DNA of 64,000 bases from contig WSYH01001235.1 in the NCBI GenBank assembly GCA_036426205.1, positions 62,001 through 126,000 of the forward strand. Reading direction: 5' to 3'. This stretch comes from Ascaphus truei. Taxonomy: Eukaryota; Chordata; Amphibia; Anura; Ascaphidae. This document shows, in pieces, positions 9,829-19,833 of this stretch. The notes under the pieces are model-generated. The model was not told the DNA's origin, made no database searches, and saw nothing but the letters and a program-made list of their open reading frames with translations. The number at the start of each line of letters is the position of its first letter. Position 1 is the stretch's first letter. Made by a program: the position numbers and the translations under genes.

Positions 9829-10410
9829 GTGGTAATTTGGATCGTGGGAGATTCAATGGTACACTGGGCGGGGAAGAGGGCGAATTCGCGCCCCTATGGA
9901 AAGAATTTAAGTTTGAGTATGGAGCAGGTGGAGGTAACGTGGTGGGGGATGAGAGGGATGCGGTGGGGACGTCTTTTTCCGCTGCTAATTTCTAGGGCCA
10001 GGCGTAGGAGGGCACCGGACATCATCATTATTCATGTTGGGGGTAATGATGTGGCAAAATTGCGGTCGATTGATTTATTCCAGCAGATTAAGCAAGATTT
10101 GGCGCGCATGTTAGCGTTTTGGCCAAGGGTGCAATTATTTTGGTTCGAGATAATATGCAGGTTGGTTTGGAAAGGTGCGCGTATCCCGGGGAGAGTTAAC
10201 AAGATGAGGAAGAGGTGAAACAGGAAGGTGGGGAATTTCTTGGTTCAATGTGGGGGTTGGGCCATTCGTCACCCGCAGTTTAGTTTTAAATTGAGTGGAT
10301 GGTTTAGGGAAGATGGGGTACAGTTGTTGGATGTGGGTGTGGATATGTTTAATAATGATTTACAGGAAGGTTTGGAAGAGGTCATAAGGGGTATGGCGAT
10401 ACGGGTCTGA
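9829..10410 (+). pseudogene. Ngaro-1 SGNH (GDSL-type) hydrolase
   Basis: This is an accessory ORF found in vertebrate Ngaro elements. Its substrate is not known. Block I has the nucleophile Ser in WIVGDSMVHW (about 9838), block III Gly/Asn in HVGGNDVA (about 10035), and the C-terminal block reads DGVQLLDVG (about 10312). In SGNH enzymes the last block carries D-x-x-H. Here the expected His is Gln (CAG, 10321-10323), and copy 2 has the same Gln. A TGA at 10216 stands where copy 2 has TTA (Leu), so this copy is also truncated. It lies 55 bp after the recombinase stop and ends just before the B repeat. Confidence 0.82.
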
Positions 10411-10459
10411 TTTAAGGGGGTTAAACAGGCCCGTTGGTGGCGGCAGTTGGGGGGGGGGG

Positions 10460-10725
10460 TAGGTGCTTGTTCCCCAGAAGTGGCTCGGGGCTGGTTATCG
10501 GGGATTTGAAGCAAGGGGGCAGGTCACCGGGACGTACTTCCGGGTGCCCCATTTGCGTTGCCCAGCCCTGAGCATTATGGCGCGGACAGGTGGTACGCTA
10601 TCCCCATTTGTGTTAATAAATAAGCCGTGGCCTTTTACCTCCATATATGTGTCCTCTTGTTATTTGTATGTCTTTATGAAGAGGGTTTTTATGTGAGGGG
10701 GGGGGAAGCTCGCGCCTCCTTGGTC
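10460..10725 (+). repeat. Ngaro-1 B repeat (B1)
   Basis: It runs from just after a G11 tract (10449-10459) to GGTC at 10725. The next base begins A2 (ATAGAGCTGG). This B1/A2 junction is the sequence a circularised element would have. Inverted B copies are at 11410-11690 and 28735-28984, both ending at the same GGTC. Confidence 0.85.
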
Positions 10726-11009
10726 ATAGAGCTGGCCTAGCCCGCATGGGTGGCTACAGCTATTGACCGGGGGGTGCACCCCCCCCCCCCAGCTAGGCTG
10801 TTGGTCGCGTGCTCGATCGGAGAAGGCAGTTGGGGCGGTTAGTTTTCAAATAGAGCCAAGGAACAAGCAACTGTCACTTGTTCCTTGGCGTTCAACGGTT
10901 TCCCACCCACCCATCCCTTTTGACTTGAGTTTAAAAAAAGAAAAGATAACGATGGAGGGGTCAGTGGACCAATTGCTTTGTCGCGGCGGCAGTTGGGGGG
11001 GGGGGGGGG
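10726..11009 (+). repeat. Ngaro-1 internal A repeat (A2), end of element
   Basis: This is a near copy of A1 that lacks the AT-rich and TTTTGCAG part. It ends in G15 (10995-11009) and then passes directly into an unrelated dispersed repeat. The B2 repeat that should follow is missing. Confidence 0.82.
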
Positions 11010-11409
11010 CGCGAAACCATGGACGTTGTAGCTTCATTTGATGCTGCAGAAGGAGGGGCGCGGCACCAGGTAAGTGACTATGGCCGCAGTTTTTGTAAAT
11101 CCACTACTGGTGACCCTCGGTACCATCCCCTGCTGGGGTAACAAAATTGCATCCTTTTGGCCCACGTGCCATGGGAGGTTTTAGATCCAGTAAGTACCAA
11201 CAGCAACTACAGAAGTTAGTATTGGGAAGCATGGGGTCCGCAGAACCAAACGAATGCGGTTCAGCTTCATACCGATTTACAATATTGACCTTAGTATGAA
11301 TGCTCCTTTCAGAATTAAATATCTTAACAAATGTAAGATCCTTTTATCTTAAGTTTGATATTTACTTATATGCATGCGTTGTCTGGTTTTCAAACGTAAA
11401 CATTTCTTT
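11010..11409 (-). repeat. dispersed repeat R, part 1 (split by Ngaro-2)
   Basis: This is the reverse complement of 31361-31775. Its continuation lies on the far side of Ngaro-2 at 19260-19833. It has no coding capacity. The left end abuts the G tract of Ngaro-1. Confidence 0.8.
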
Positions 11410-11690
11410 GACCAAGAGGCGCGAGCTTCCCCCCCCCCCTCTCTAAAAACCCTCTACATAAAGAATACAAATAACAAGGGACACATATATGGAGGTAAAA
11501 GGCCGCGGCTTATTTATTAACACAAATGGGGATAGCGTACCACCTGTCCGCGCCAGAATGCTCAGGCTGGGCACGCAAAGGGGGCACCCGGAAGTACGTC
11601 CCGGTACCTGCCCAATTGCTTCAAACCCCCCGATAACCAGCCCCGAGCCACTTCTGGGGAACAAGCCTACCCCTACCCCCCCCCCCCCAA
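11410..11690 (-). repeat. Ngaro-2 terminal B repeat
   Basis: It matches the B1 repeat at 10460-10725 in reverse orientation, from the terminal GGTC to a C (G on minus) tract at about 11679-11689. Confidence 0.82.
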
Positions 11691-11815
11691 CTCCGCCGCC
11701 GCGACAAAGCAATTGGTCCACTGACCCCTCCATCGTTATCTTTTCTTCCTTGTCTCGAATATATACTCTTATTATCTGCAAAATAAAGAAATTTTAACAC
11801 CCCCCCCCCAACTGC
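11691..11815 (-). repeat. Ngaro-2 partial A2 (leader end) between two G tracts
   Basis: On the minus strand this holds TTTCTTTATTTTGCAG, the leader with ATGGAGGGGTCAGTGG and GCGGCGG, bounded on both sides by G tracts. It corresponds to the last third of A1 in copy 1 (about 6795-6913). The front of A2 and all of B1 are gone. Confidence 0.7.
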
Positions 11816-11844
11816 CGCCACCAACGGGCCTGTTTAACCCCCTT

Positions 11845-12432
11845 AAATCAGACCCGTACCGCCATACCCCTTATGACCTCTTCCAAACCTTCCTGTAAAT
11901 CATTATTAAACATATCCACACCCACATCCGACAACTGTACCCCATCTTCCCTAAACCATCCACTCAATTAAAAACTAAACTGCGGGTGACGAATGACCCC
12001 CCCCCACATTGACCAAGAAATTCCCACCTTCCTGTTTAACCTCTTCTCTCATCTTGTTACTCTCCCCGGGATACGCGCACCTTTCCAAACCAACCTGCAT
12101 ATATCTTATTATCTCGGACCAAAATTTGCACCTTTGGCCAAAACGCTAACATGCGCGCCAAATCTTGCTTAATCTGCTGGAATAAATCAATCGACCGCAA
12201 TTTTGCCACATCATTACCCCCAACATGAATAATGATGATGTCCGTGCCCTCCTACCCTCTGGCCCTAGAAATTAGCAGCGGAAAAAGACGTCCCCACCGC
12301 ATCCCTCTCCCCCCACCACGTTACCTCCACCTGCTCCATACTCAACCTAAATTCTTTCCATACGGCGCGAATTCACCCTCTTCCCCCCGCCCAGTGTACC
12401 ATTGAATCTCCCACGACCAAATTACCACGAAA
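11845..12432 (-). pseudogene. Ngaro-2 SGNH hydrolase
   Basis: This matches the hydrolase of copy 1 across its length. The GDS block is near 12400 and the GGND block near 12215. The last block reads D-G-V-Q-L-S-D-V, with CAG on the minus strand at 11937-11935. The Gln replacing the catalytic His is therefore shared by both copies. At the place of the copy-1 stop it keeps TTA (Leu). Several indels break the frame. Confidence 0.75.
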
Positions 12433-12477
12433 TCTGAGAGGAGCAAAAACATGGTGGGAAAAAAGAAAAACAACAGC

Positions 12478-13370
12478 AGAGTGATTACTCTATCGCAAAC
12501 ATTCTCCCCTACCAAATCCGGCCTGATGTATGTCCGTAACTGTCTGACTTCCAGCGCCCAATCCTCCGTATCTTTGCTACCCAGCGAGCCCAACGCTTGC
12601 TGCTTCCGCGCTGCCCCAATGCGAAAAGAATGCGTTCCATACTGCCCCCTTCTAACCCTTGCTGCTTGGACACATCCGAAACCCGCAAATATTGAAACCT
12701 TGACAATGCCCCCCGTTCATGTGCACTAACAGTGGACCCCTTGTTCTGGCCTAATGGCCAAATAATCTTCCAACGCTTTTACTGGGCACACCACACTTCC
12801 AGGCAAACCCTTCAACAAGATCCACGCTCCCTTTCCTTTCGGATCCGTTTTAGACCTCCGTACCAGCAACCTCACACAACCTTCTCCTAAACTTACTCAG
12901 CCCGCTGCAAGCCACCCCTCTTTCTTGGATACACAAACCAATTCACACTGCTCACAGAGCTGCAAAAAATGCTATGATGAATGTGACCTTAAAAAGTAGC
13001 CCTCAAAACTGGAAGAGCATACCACGTCTGTGACCCACAACAAACCTTCCAAAATTACCGCTCACTGGTCTTCTGCCATCCCTGCTAGTTATCCCTTTAA
13101 CCATGCCTGCTAGCACCTTCCTTACCACAAAACACATCAACCCTACCATTCAGCCTAAGGAAGAACGATATACCCGCCATCTTTCTCCCTATGGATCCAC
13201 CAGCTAAACACTTGTCCCTCAAACTCATCATGTGACCCGCAAAATGTCTACCTCCGAGATCTTTCCTCCCGCCAACCTTTCCGCCTCCCGAAATTCTCGC
13301 CAAGCAGCCACCTAAGCACCCCACGTACCCGGGGCGAGTGAAGCCTTGATTATATCAATCACACTCCGTT
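12478..13370 (-). pseudogene. Ngaro-2 tyrosine recombinase
   Basis: It is homologous to 8866-9773. Box II keeps the histidine: on the minus strand ACG CAT TCT TTT CGC, with CAT at 12632-12630. The Arg I codon, CGA in copy 1, is TGA here (minus strand, 12954-12952), and an indel follows within a few bases. The nucleophile region (SDSYGHTSGRIW reading, about 12530) is frameshifted. Further frameshifts separate the N-terminal part (around MMSLRDKCLAGGSIGRKM, about 13230). Confidence 0.8.
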
Positions 13371-13379
13371 ACCAGATCC

Positions 13380-13900
13380 CACAAGACTGCTGGGCACCGT
13401 TCGCCTTGGTCTCCGCCCCCGTGCCAACCTCCGAACAGCTCCATCTGCAAACGTGATAATGCATCAGCAATGTTGTTCTCCCCACCCAGGAACATGCCTA
13501 GCCTTGAAACCTATATTAAGCTGTAAACACCGTAACACAAAATGCCTCAACAGAACCAACACTGGTGGGGACCGTGAACCAAAATTATTCACAGCCTCCA
13601 CCACACCCAAGTTGTTGGACCAAAACGTCACTCCCTGTTAGCAAACTTGTCCCCCCAAAGATGTACAGCCCTAGTAAAGGGAAAAGTTCAAAAAATGTCA
13701 GATTCCTGATAAGCTGAGTCCCTCGCCAATCCTCTGGCCATTCCTCCGCACACCAAGCTCCATTAAAATAACACCAAACCCTACTGACCCAGCCGCATCC
13801 GTAAATAGCTGCAGCTCATCGTTCCGCGCTGGACGCCCCCTCCACAACGTCCTTCCGTTGTAACTCTGTAAGAATTCTTGCCACACCAAACCAAATCCTT
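13380..13900 (-). pseudogene. Ngaro-2 RNase H domain
   Basis: The region reads LWRGRPARNDELQLFTDAAG (about 13800-13850) with the first catalytic Asp and, upstream, an undamaged TGG where copy 1 has a stop. The His/Asp end is near 13480 but frameshifted. It is homologous to 8353-8880. Confidence 0.78.
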
Positions 13901-15480
13901 CGAATATCTGTTGTGACCCGAATGAAGTGGTTGGGACACCTTACCCCACCCGCTGTAGCTGCTGACAAGCCCTGGAAAACACCCTTCCCACGCATAATGC
14001 GAGCTGCAACACCAAATGGCCCATCAAAACCGAACTGTCTTAATGAGGCCTTCCTAAAAGCATGATCCTTTATCATACTCTCCAAAACAACTAACTTCTC
14101 AGGAGGTAACCTATATTCCCTGTTCACTGAATCAATTACTATCCCCAGAAAACTGAGAGTGGTCGTGGGTGCCACTGTTTTTTCATCTCCAAAGGAACCC
14201 CAATTCGCGCGCCATGGCTGAATGAAAAAGCCACCTTGCCTCCCCAAATCAACCCCTGCGGACCAACGAAAAGGAAATCATCCAAATAATGTATGATCCC
14301 TGCTGCCTGCACCCTATTGCGGATCACCCACCCAAAATGTGCTGAATGTTCAAAATAAAAAACAGACAATGCACAACCCTAGGTAAACAAAGGTCAACAA
14401 ATAAAGCCCTTCCAACATACAGCCCGATAAATGAAAACATCTGGATGTACGGCAAAGTCTGAAAGCTGACTTAACGTCAGCCTTCGCCATCATGCCCCCT
14501 GCCCCATCCTTCCCACCAAAGCCGCCGCTTGATCAAAAGTGGCGTAGCTTACTGAGCATAAGTCCCTATCTATCCCGTCATTAACTGCGCACCCTTTCGG
14601 GTAAGACAGATGTTGAATTACCTGAAAGCCCCCGCCTCCTTTTTTGGAACCACTCCCCAACAGTGACACCCAAGATTTTTCAGTGGCGGGGAAAGGAAGG
14701 CCGCCATTCTGCCCAACTCAATCTCTTTATCAATTTTTTCTTTGCCACATCCCCATTCAACCTGACCAACTTCAAATTCCTCTCGCCCCCCGATCCCTCC
14801 TGATCCTCAAGGGGATCCTGAATCCTTCCTTAAACCCTCTCGTAATAAGCTAGCTGCCCGTCTATTGGGTATTTTTCCAAAATGTGCTGAATGTTTCAAA
14901 TAAAAACAGACAATGCACAACCCTAGGTACAGGTCAACAAAATAACCGCCCTTTCCAACTACAGCCCGATCAATGAAAACCATCTGATGTACCGGCAAGA
15001 GTCTGAAAGCTGACTTAACGTCAGCCTTCGCCATCAATGCCCCCTGCCCCATCCTTCCCACCAAAAGCCGCCGCTTGATCAAAAGTGCTAGCTTACGAGC
15101 ATAAGTCCTATCTTCCCGTCATTAACTGACGACCCTTTCGGGTAGACAGATGTTGTTAACCTGAAAGCCCCCCGCCTCCTTTTTCGGAACCACTCCCAAC
15201 AGCGACACCCTAAGATTTTTCAGGGCGGGGAAAGGAAAGGGCCCGCATTCTGCCCAACTCAATCTCTTTATCAATTTTTTCTTTTGCACAATCCCCTTCA
15301 ACCTGACCGACTTCAAATTCCTCTCGCCCCCCGATCCCTCCTGATACTCAAGGGATCCTGAATCCTTCCTTAAAAACCCCTCTCGTAATAAGCTAGCTGC
15401 CCGTCTATGGGGTATTTTTTCCAGCCAAGGGCCATTGCCCTCTGCTGAAACTGGCGTTCCCGCCTTCCTGAACACCTCTT
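13900..15480 (-). pseudogene. Ngaro-2 reverse transcriptase, with internal tandem duplication
   Basis: YLDD lies in IHYLDDFLFVGPQG (about 14290). The thumb segment LSFLGIVIDSVNREY is at about 14130. A block of about 545 bp covering the finger/palm coding region occurs twice in tandem (14336-14880 and 14881-15422). The reading goes from the YPNRRAASLLREG segment through the palm towards LDD, then restarts. Many one-base indels separate the two units. No enzyme could be made from it. Confidence 0.82.
14336..15422 (-). repeat. 545-bp tandem duplication inside Ngaro-2 RT
   Basis: Both units begin AATGTGCTGAATGTT (14336 and 14881) and end in the YPNRR codons (ATTTTTCC). They differ by scattered substitutions and indels. 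Copy 1 has a single unit. Confidence 0.85.
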
Positions 15481-16240
15481 GCCTGCTCCCTTGAAACCCT
15501 TACTATCTTTCTTAAGCAACTTTGGAATTTGGGATGCTGACCCCCGCACCATGCGCAGTATTTGGAACTACATACAATTCTCACAATTGCATCTTGACAT
15601 CGTTGTACGCCACATACCCCCGACTGCTTCCACCTGCAACGCCTCTCGTCCCTCCTATGTGCCACCTGAAATGCTCCCGCCAGACCCCTTTGAGGCCTAT
15701 TTGACCTTCGCCACGTAAGGACGACCCCCCCTTGTTTCTGAAACCGTTTTTCCTCATATATCGTTCCTGATACTTAAACCGCCGACATAAATCGGAACTC
15801 CTCTTTTCCCCCCCGCACCGCCCGCGCAAAATATCCCAAATGCTGCGCCAATTCTTGAACGTTGCATGAAAAAACCTTTTACTGACCATCCCCTCGCTCG
15901 CTTCGTTTTTTAGTTCCTCCCCCTTTTTTTGTTTTTCCGTGATTTAGCTCCGTCCTCCGTCATGTAAACCACATGAACTCATGACAAAATCCTCAACGTA
16001 ATCACTCCCTTCCCAAATACTTTTTCCTGGTTACTCCTCCTTCTGACAAATGATTCAATCCACTGCCATAAGGACGTGATATGGTCTGTTACATGAGTCC
16101 ATACCCCCGATGACGCGCCATGCGCCTTCCGCGAGCCTTTTAACTGACAACTGCGCAGCTCTGCCTCTCCGGAGCCCTGTCCCCTGCCAACACCTGAATT
16201 CACCACCGAGCACTCACCTAACAAAACAAAACACACTTTT
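15480..16240 (-). pseudogene. Ngaro-2 gag region
   Basis: On the minus strand the segment around CRRFKYQERYMRKNGFRNKG (about 15760) corresponds to the LFKYQDTIRKAF segment of copy 1, and the cysteine-rich finger follows near 15560, partly frameshifted. Further upstream a reading with THVTDHITSLWQWIESFVRR (about 16080) has no counterpart in copy 1 and may be more N-terminal Gag. Frames are broken throughout. Confidence 0.55.
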
Positions 16241-19079
16241 CGTCTTAATCATCTCCTTGTCCCGCCACCCCTGCACTCCAGCGGGCAATGCTGAGCGTAT
16301 AGGGCATATCTTCCTACTTCCAGGGGCTCCCCGACCTCGTTCCGATCTGATAAACTCACCGGCTACGAACTGCTGCACTCACTCTCAGGCACGTGATAAT
16401 CACAGCACCTCGCTACACGCGTACTCTCCTCCCACCCAAAGACACCTGAGTCAACTCTCCCCCTGTTCCACGGTTTGCTCCCCCCTCAAGCACTGAATCT
16501 GACCCCCCCTGCCGCTCACTGACTTGCATGCCTCCACTGCTTGCTTAGTGGATTAACGTTGTCATCGGCAATAAATCTAACTGAACGCCCTTAACCACCG
16601 CACTAATCATTCTTGCCTCGGCATCCCCGCTAACCCCAACTCCACACAACACCTGTGGCCCAGGGGAGCCTAACAATGCCCGGCAAGGTAACGCCCTATT
16701 TCCAAACAAGCAACTCTTTTTCGCTTCCCTTCGATGTCCCCAGTCCCCGGCGGTGTTTTGAACCGCCTGTCGGGACCTGCCCCAGACCCTTGTCTCTAAG
16801 CTCTGACAGCAAGCTCAACCCGAGGCCCGGACCGCTTGCGAGCCTGGACGACGTACCAGCGCCACGAAGCGAGGTCGACCCGCGTCCCGGCCGTTCCAGA
16901 TTAACCTGTAAATAGGAAGCAAATATTAACCCCCCAATTAAGCTAACCTTTATTCCTGAATAAACGCTTATTTTTTTTTTTTTTTAAAAGGACCAATCCT
17001 TTACCTACGTTCTCTTCTAGGCTGGGACCAAACCCCCAACCTCTATTTTTTTTTTTTTTTTTATTACCAACTATCCTTTTCCAGCTTTCCTTTCACCAGT
17101 ACACCGCTATGGCGAGCATGTCGGCCCTCTCCCAAAATCCCCCCCTTTTTTTTTTTTTTAGGGGAGAAATGGAATACTAGCCACCTACTGCTCGCCTCCA
17201 TCCATGCTTTTTTTTTTTTTTTTTTATATAAGGTTGGGACCCATGTCCCACCCCTGTTTTTTCCAGGGACCCATGTCCCACCCTTGTTTTTTTTTTTTTA
17301 TTTTTTTTTTTTTTCTCAGGGACCCATGTCCCACCCTTGTTTTTCCAGGGACCCATGTCCACCCTTGCTTTTTCCAGGGACCCATGTCCCCCACCGGTTT
17401 TTGTGGGGACCCATGTCCAACACTTGTTTTTTGTGGGACCCATGTCCCACACCTGTTTTTGTGGAGACCCATGTCCCACCCCTGTTTTTTCCAGGGGCCC
17501 ATGTCCCACACCTGTTTTTGTGGACCCATGTCCAACACTTGTTTTTTGGGGGACCCATGTCGCACACCTGTTTTTGTGGAGACCCATGTCCCCACCCTCT
17601 GTTTTTCCAGGGACCCACATGTCCCACCTGTTCATGTGGGAACCCATCTCCCGGCTAGCTCCTCCCAAAAGTCACCCCGCTTCAACCAAATAGGCTGTGG
17701 ATTTCCAAAAACTCCGCCATGACATACCCTTCTGCACCACCAACGCTTCCCGTGCTCCGTTGAACTAGGACCCCCTTCTCCTGATGATGGCCACCGCCTC
17801 AGCGCAGGTAGCATGGGAACCACCCTGTCCTCTCCGCGTTTCCACACTGCCAAACTTCCTTGATCACTTCCACTTTAGCACTAGTGCACACATCTGCTCT
17901 GAAACCATCTTCCTCATGGTTGTGCGCCTCCGCCAAAGCTGCATGGTGCTGACCTGAAAGGACATCGCTACTAGCGCTGAATTTATCCAATGGCTCGCAA
18001 ACACTGGTTTAATTCCACCACCTAAATCCTGCCAGCAAACTACTCTTGAACTCTTGCCTGGCCGATCTTTCCACGAAAACCAGTTCACTTGAATAGACTT
18101 AGAACCGCTCTAAAGCTTTTTTTTTTTTTTTAAGTATGGTGTCCACCCACGACACGAAAAACCTTAGATTGGCTTCCATTAACCACAACCAAGACCAACC
18201 TCAAAAGGCGTTTTTTTTTTTTAAAACCTTTTTTTTTTTTAAAATATATATTTTTTATTTATTTAATTATTATTTTTTTTTAAATGGACAGCCCCTGTTT
18301 AAAAGGTGGAAGAAAAAAGGGGGGGAAGGAAAGGGCCAATATCTCCCCCAAGGAGGAGGGAGGAGGGGGGGCAAAAGCCCACCATTCCAGCCAAACCACG
18401 AACAGCCCCCTCCCCAGACGTTAATACCACCTTGCCCACCAGCCCCCCCCCCAAAAAAACCCCCCCCTGATCATCGTCAGGAGCGGAACCACATGACACT
18501 CGTGTATGCAAAGACCTCCCTTGCCATTAGCCCAACCGCACGGCTAAGCGTGGGCTGGGCGAGCCTCTCTTCCCCCCCCCAGCCACCAACGGCCACCAAT
18601 AGAGGACAGGAACAGGGCTCGCAAACGGCGCCAAGCAAAAACCTCCCCACGCCGATGCGCCTTCCTACACGCATCAGCCCCAGGTAGGAGTCACTCTCCT
18701 CTCACCTTTCTCCTCCTCCCCCCGCCGCTGCTACCAATAAAACAGCGCGATAACGAAAGGCAGGACAAAAACCTATCCCTACCTCGCATCCCCAAACCTC
18801 CCCCCGAGCACCGGCAAAACCGGCAAAAACACCATGGGGGGGGGCGGAGGGTCCCCACCCACGAGGAAGGAAGGGAGGTCCCACGCAGGACAAAAAACAA
18901 CAGCCTTATGCAATTCCCCCCCCCCCCCCCCCCCCCGGGCACTGGCAAAACCGGCAAAAAACACACGGGGGGAGGCGGAGGGTCCCTCACCACGAGGAGG
19001 AGGGAAAAATCCCTCACCCCGGGAGGGGGGCCCAAATCAAAACCAATTTTTACCCCTATAAAGCAGGAGAAGAAGGAGA
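16240..19079 (-). other. Ngaro-2 leader and putative 5' gag, low complexity
   Basis: This part of the element is absent from copy 1. It holds T-runs on the plus strand (about 16972, 17047, 17150, 17210, 18117, 18215), a minisatellite (17224-17645) and C/G-rich tracts near 18330-18460 and 18917-18936. No reading is recognisable. A frame at 17864-18088 (minus) is open but matches nothing I know. Confidence 0.45.
17224..17645 (-). repeat. minisatellite, ~15 units of about 27-30 bp
   Basis: The units carry GGGACCCATGTCCCAC followed by CCTGTTTTT plus TCCAG or TGTG. The core GACCCATGTC is retained in nearly every unit while the linker alternates between two or three types. Because units are near multiples of three, long open frames occur on both strands. 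These are repeat artefacts. Confidence 0.85.
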
Positions 19080-19259
19080 GTGTGTGAAACTGTTGAACGC
19101 CAAGGAACAAGTGACAGTTGCTTGTTCCTTGGCTCTATTTAAAAACTAACCGCCCAACTGCTTCCCTGATCGTGCACGCCGACCAACAGCCTACTGGGGG
19201 GGGGGGCCGCACCCCCGGTCAATAGCTGTAGCCACCCATGCGGGCTAGGCCAGCTCTAT
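19080..19259 (-). repeat. Ngaro-2 5' A repeat
   Basis: It matches 6551-6730 and 10726-10905 in reverse orientation, including the 13-bp-stem hairpin at 19099-19133. It ends at CTCTAT (19259), followed by the flanking repeat AACGGGTAATGAGG. Confidence 0.85.
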
Positions 19260-19833
19260 AACGGGTAATGAGGATATTACATTTAGATTTTTTTTTTTTA
19301 ATATACGTGGGGTTTTATTGATTGTTATTCACATGTTCCAATGATAAAGGGGGTGACCCCCTTCCAGGGTGTGATTTGCCTTTTGTGTTGGCAACAGAGT
19401 GTAGAGTAGATTATTGATTTTATCTATGAAGCATGTTTATACAGTAGCTGAATATAGATTCCCAGTTCACCAGCGTGGCCTCCAAATTCTCTCGCCTCAC
19501 AATTCCATCATTTTAACTTGAGTATGGTTTAACCAGCATTTATCAGCTGGCTGTTCTAGGAGTTATCAAAAAGTCGAACGAAGATGCAATGCTGATACCT
19601 GAAATTTTTGTTTTTAATGGGTGACATTTTTACCAGACATCCATATTCTGTAATTATTTCACTGTTTTTAGAATAAATGGTGTGATACTTTCGTTTTTAC
19701 TCCTTGTCAGTGCATGCGATTGAAGATATATATTAATTGTGTGCTGTGTGACAGCTACGTTTCTCTCGGTAAGAAGGATAAAAATATTACTCTGTCCCTA
19801 AAAAAAAAAAATACTAAATGAATTGGTTTTCAA
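19260..19833 (-). repeat. dispersed repeat R, part 2
   Basis: This is the reverse complement of 30793-31360. Together with 11010-11409 it restores one repeat copy interrupted by Ngaro-2. Confidence 0.8.

Larger units (their letters stand above)
6551..11009 (+). mobile_element. Ngaro-type tyrosine-recombinase retrotransposon, copy 1
   Basis: Order of parts: A repeat (6551-6913), gag remnant, reverse transcriptase, RNase H, tyrosine recombinase, SGNH hydrolase, B repeat (10460-10725), second A repeat (10726-11009). An RT plus tyrosine recombinase, no DDE integrase, no LTRs, and A...B-A split direct repeats define DIRS-order elements. The hydrolase and the absence of a methyltransferase point to Ngaro. 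The expected last B repeat is missing and the element stops at a G15 tract. Compared with copy 2, about 3 kb of leader and N-terminal gag are absent. Lesions: frameshifts within gag, in RT near 7985 and before the recombinase, and stops at 8350, 8925, 9489 and 10216. It is not autonomous. Confidence 0.9.
11410..19259 (-). mobile_element. Ngaro-type retrotransposon, copy 2 (7850 bp)
   Basis: On the minus strand, in order: A repeat (19259-19080), leader and gag, RT, RNase H, tyrosine recombinase, SGNH hydrolase, a partial A2 (leader end, about 11800-11696) and the B repeat. It begins ATAGAGCTGG and ends TTGGTC, exactly as deduced from the B1/A2 junction of copy 1. The inverted repeat copy at 30793-31775 is the uninterrupted target and shows no target-site duplication, as expected for tyrosine-recombinase integration. 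Every reading is broken by many small indels and stops. B1 and the front of A2 are missing. About 3 kb of 5' sequence absent from copy 1 is present here. Confidence 0.9.

Noticed and set aside
17177..17722. Long open frames of 100-170 codons on both strands
   Set aside because: They are the minisatellite read in several frames. Their translations are simple repeats and not conserved proteins.
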